A stretch of 64,000 nt of DNA. Source: Cryomorpha ignava. Lineage in GTDB: Bacteria; Bacteroidota; Bacteroidia; Flavobacteriales_D; Cryomorphaceae. Each line of letters opens with the position of its first letter. The first letter of the stretch is position 1. The stretch lies in NCBI RefSeq assembly GCF_010686655.1, contig NZ_JAAGVY010000002.1, positions 1 to 64,000 on the forward strand. Reading direction: 5' to 3'. The notes under the pieces were generated by a model. The model was not told the DNA's origin. It saw only the letters and a list, made by a program, of their open reading frames with translations, and did not search any database. Below, one piece after another: positions 62,258 through 64,000 of the stretch. The translations under genes and the position numbers were made by a program.

Positions 62258-62752
62258 ATGGCAACTGAATCAAAAGAAAAAACGTATAGCAAATTGGGTT
62301 TTAACAGAGAAGAAGCGAGCGAACTCGCTGAAAGTCTAAACCTTTTACTTTGTAACTATTCTGTAGTTTATCAAAAAATAAGAAACTTTCACTGGAATGT
62401 AGTGGGAGGTGACTTTTTTGATGTCCATGAAAAATTGGAAGAAGAATACCTATCAGCGGCAGAAAATATTGACACTGTGGCAGAGCGTGTAAGAGTATTG
62501 GGCTTTAAGCCAATCAGCACGCTGGCTGAATATCTTGAAAAAGCAGAAGTGGAAGAAGTTACCGGCGATTTAAGTTCGGATAAAATGATGGAAGAGGTAA
62601 TTCAGGATTATGAAGTGCTCTTGTCGTTTATGGTTGATGTTGCCGATTTGGCAGTTGAAAATGGTGACTTGGGAACAGAAACAATAATGCGCTCAATGAT
62701 CATCAGAACCGAAGGAAAACACTGGATGTTCTCTGCATTCGTCAAAAAATAA
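62258..62752 (+). CDS. dps: Dps-family DNA-protecting ferritin-like protein
   Basis: 164 residues. The ferroxidase site residues are in the expected spacing: His45 (NFHWNV), His57 (DVHEKL), Asp72 and Glu76 (NIDTVAER). The family forms dodecamers that oxidise and store iron and shield DNA during starvation or peroxide stress. It carries its own promoter-like box and ends with a strong terminator. The RNA-like repeat array begins about 200 bases after the stop. Confidence 0.93.
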   Translation: MATESKEKTYSKLGFNREEASELAESLNLLLCNYSVVYQKIRNFHWNVVGGDFFDVHEKLEEEYLSAAENIDTVAERVRVLGFKPISTLAEYLEKAEVEEVTGDLSSDKMMEEVIQDYEVLLSFMVDVADLAVENGDLGTETIMRSMIIRTEGKHWMFSAFVKK

Positions 62753-62773
62753 GCACAGAAAATTATTAGAGAA

Positions 62774-62797
62774 AGCTCCGTAAGGAGCTTTTTTTTT
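62774..62797 (+). terminator. Intrinsic terminator after dps
   Basis: AGCTCC pairs with GGAGCT around GTAA, followed by eight T residues. Confidence 0.85.
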
Positions 62798-62948
62798 AGT
62801 GTTATAATAAGTGTTTTATCTCGTTTTACTTGCTGGTAATGCCGTTATTACTGGCTTGCGGAAGTTATTAACAATTTTAAGGATTGCGTTGTCAATAAAT
62901 CGCAAATCGACATAGCGATTGGCACGAAACTTGCCTTACCTTGTACAA

Positions 62949-63037
62949 TAAGCATCTTATTTCATTCAGAACTGGTTATTCTGATTGGTTAAATGATTGG
63001 TTAAAGAGAAAATCCGCCTAACGTGGCGGGTTTTTTT
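62949..63037 (+). ncRNA. Tandem small-RNA-like unit 1
   Basis: It begins with the block TAAGCATCTTATTTCA shared by all five units. Hairpin 1 at 62966-62984 has stem TCAGAA/TTCTGA and loop CTGGTTA. A terminator hairpin at 63011-63032 (AATCCGCC, loop TAACGT, GGCGGGTT) runs into a T tract. The linker contains TGATTGGTTAAA. Conserved primary sequence at the 5' end, covarying stems and an intrinsic terminator suggest a short transcript of about 90 nt. No frame in it is conserved between units. Confidence 0.65.
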
Positions 63038-63155
63038 ATGGGTGTTTGTAATATTAATAGATGCTATGAAACTTGACTCTATGCGTATTTTAACAGAAAG
63101 TCAAAAAGAATGCTAATGATATAACTTTATTATTTATGTTGCGTTCATATAGTAG

Positions 63156-63248
63156 TAAGCATCTTATTTCATTTCAGAACTGGTTATTCTGAAAATGGTT
63201 AAAATGATTGGTTAAATCAGAAAACCCGCCTAACGTGGCGGGTTTTTT
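63156..63248 (+). ncRNA. Tandem small-RNA-like unit 2
   Basis: Same organisation as unit 1. Hairpin 1 at 63172-63194 has an 8-pair stem (TTTCAGAA/TTCTGAAA) and loop CTGGTTA. The terminator stem AAAACCCGCC/GGCGGGTTTT (63221-63246) has loop TAACGT. Compared with unit 1, the extra stem pairs extend on both sides together. Confidence 0.7.
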
Positions 63249-63363
63249 GTTTTTAAACACTCAAAGCCGGCATTTCAAATTTGTATTGAAGCTATACTAT
63301 CCTAACACATTTATTCGTGAACTATAAATTACCCTGAATGGTTTGAAAAAAAATGGGGTGGGT

Positions 63364-63398
63364 GTAACCTTTTAAAATAACCCACGTACTATTCCCTG
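63364..63398 (+). repeat. Conserved leader block before units 3-5
   Basis: GTAACCTTTTAAAATAACCC followed by ACGTA and a short CCCTG segment. It is repeated before units 4 and 5 and begins again at the right edge of the window. It may be a promoter or operator. Its GTAACC is complementary to GGTTAC in the hairpin loop of the same units. Confidence 0.6.
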
Positions 63399-63493
63399 TA
63401 AGCATCTTATTTCATAACGGAGCTGGTTACTTCGGAATGGTATTGAATTTAATTGTTTTGAAAAAATCCTGCCCAATGTGGTAGGATTTTTTT
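63399..63493 (+). ncRNA. Tandem small-RNA-like unit 3
   Basis: Starts TAAGCATCTTATTTCA. Hairpin 1 at 63418-63434 now has stem CGGAG/CTTCG with the same loop CTGGTTA. The terminator hairpin is AAATCCTGCC, loop CAATGT, GGTAGGATTT (63464-63489), where a G-T pair replaces a G-C pair of unit 4. The stems differ from those of units 1-2 at nearly every position while pairing is kept. Confidence 0.7.
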
Positions 63494-63586
63494 GTTAGTG
63501 CGATTTATTGCCGGTCGTTTACTGAAAAAATTCAATTTTTTTCTATCTAGCGTAACCTTTTAAAATAACCCACGTAATATCCCCTG

Positions 63587-63681
63587 TAAGCATCTTATTT
63601 CATAACGGAGCTGGTTACTTCGGAATGGTATTGAATTTAATTGTTTTGAAAAAATCCTGCCCAATGTGGCAGGATTTTTTT
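63587..63681 (+). ncRNA. Tandem small-RNA-like unit 4
   Basis: Nearly identical to unit 3 (188 bases downstream). Hairpin 1 is at 63606-63622 and the terminator stem ATCCTGCC/GGCAGGAT has loop CAATGT. The leader block precedes it at 63552-63586. Confidence 0.7.
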
Positions 63682-63774
63682 GTTAGAGTGTTTTCTTGCC
63701 GATCGTTTATTGAAAAAAATCAATTTTTTTCTATCTAGCGTAACCTTTTAAAATAACCCACGTAATATCCCCTG

Positions 63775-63870
63775 TAAGCATCTTATTTCATAACGGAGCT
63801 GGTTACTTCGGAATGGTATTGAATTTAATTGTTTTGAAAAAATCCTGTCCATGTGGCAGGATTTTTTTTT
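63775..63870 (+). ncRNA. Tandem small-RNA-like unit 5
   Basis: 188 bases after unit 4. Hairpin 1 is at 63794-63810. The terminator left arm is ATCCTGTC (a G-T pair and a one-base deletion in the loop), right arm GGCAGGAT, followed by nine T residues. The pairing survives these changes. Confidence 0.7.
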
Positions 63871-63987
63871 GCTTCCGTTTTTATTTTTGCTACTTACCTA
63901 ATACATTATGGCATTCCTTAATAATAAGTAACAGTTCAAGAATAAAAGACTGTTATTTGATTACTTATGAGTGAAACAAAATAAACT

Positions 63988-64000
63988 GTAACCTTTTAAA
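63988..64000 (+). repeat. Start of the leader block of a sixth unit, cut by the window edge
   Basis: The last 13 bases are GTAACCTTTTAAA, the beginning of the block found before units 3-5. By the same spacing, a sixth TAAGCATC would start about 22 bases beyond the window. Confidence 0.55.

Noticed and set aside
63625-63735. Small open frame in unit 4 of the repeat array (MVLNLIVLKKSC...)
   Set aside because: The frame ends early in unit 3 and changes completely in unit 5, while the RNA stems are kept, so coding is unlikely.
62949-63870. Interpretation of the repeat array as CRISPR
   Set aside because: Units are long, irregularly spaced, end in T-tract terminators and lack short identical repeats with unique spacers; no cas genes nearby.
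1-64000. tRNA or rRNA genes
   Set aside because: No cloverleaf-like segments with a GTTC-type T loop or rRNA signature sequences were noticed by eye; a covariance search would be decisive.

Overview
The window looks like chromosomal DNA from a marine-type Bacteroidota, most likely a Flavobacteriales or Cryomorphaceae-like lineage. The evidence is low-GC DNA, type IX secretion C-terminal sorting domains, a TonB-dependent receptor paired with a DUF4249 lipoprotein, many propeller and TPR histidine kinases, the Bacteroidota -7 promoter motif TAnnTTTG in front of several genes, and a bifunctional FtcD. I cannot name the species. I see no tRNA, rRNA or CRISPR array.

Layout. 0-1 kb: accessory edge with the start of a HigB-type toxin running off the left end, operator-like inverted repeats, and a truncated type IIG restriction nuclease domain. 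1.3-5.5 kb: MscS channel, secreted esterase, S9 peptidase lipoprotein. 6-12.7 kb: a four-gene minus-strand phosphorelay operon (a soluble kinase with ten PAS domains and a GAF, two single-domain receivers, and a REC-PAS-DHp protein without an ATPase domain). 12.8-15.3 kb: decayed integrase-like fragments around a short-chain dehydrogenase. 15.4-21 kb: cysteine-cluster protein, small membrane protein, and two tandem secreted paralogs, one of which has lost its sorting domain. 21-25 kb: propeller LytS-type kinase plus LytTR regulator. 25-28.7 kb: DUF4249 lipoprotein and TonB receptor. 29-34 kb: TPR kinase plus LytTR regulator, divergent from a small operon, with LytTR-type direct repeats between them. 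34.4-40.7 kb: two kinases with nearly the same catalytic core and one receiver. 40.8-62.8 kb: mostly housekeeping genes (pncB, an RNA methyltransferase with a SUI1 factor, ftcD, surE-lpxB-spoIID, trmD-rplS, WG-repeat protein, PLP decarboxylase, dps), with a pair of MITE-like elements and a broken MazEF-like module between them.

62.9-64 kb: after dps comes a gene-free stretch with five tandem copies of a roughly 90-95 nt unit. Each has a conserved 5' block, a hairpin whose stem changes by compensating substitutions while the loop CTGGTTA stays fixed, and its own intrinsic terminator. A sixth copy probably starts just past the right edge. This looks like a tandem small-RNA gene array and is the most novel object in the window.

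The window is dominated by signal transduction: six histidine kinases or kinase-like proteins and five free receivers. Intergenic regions are rich in dispersed repeats, notably heptamer families (GCAATAG, AATCACC, AGCTTAC) and hairpin terminators. All family names are from recognition of motifs by eye; no database search was possible.
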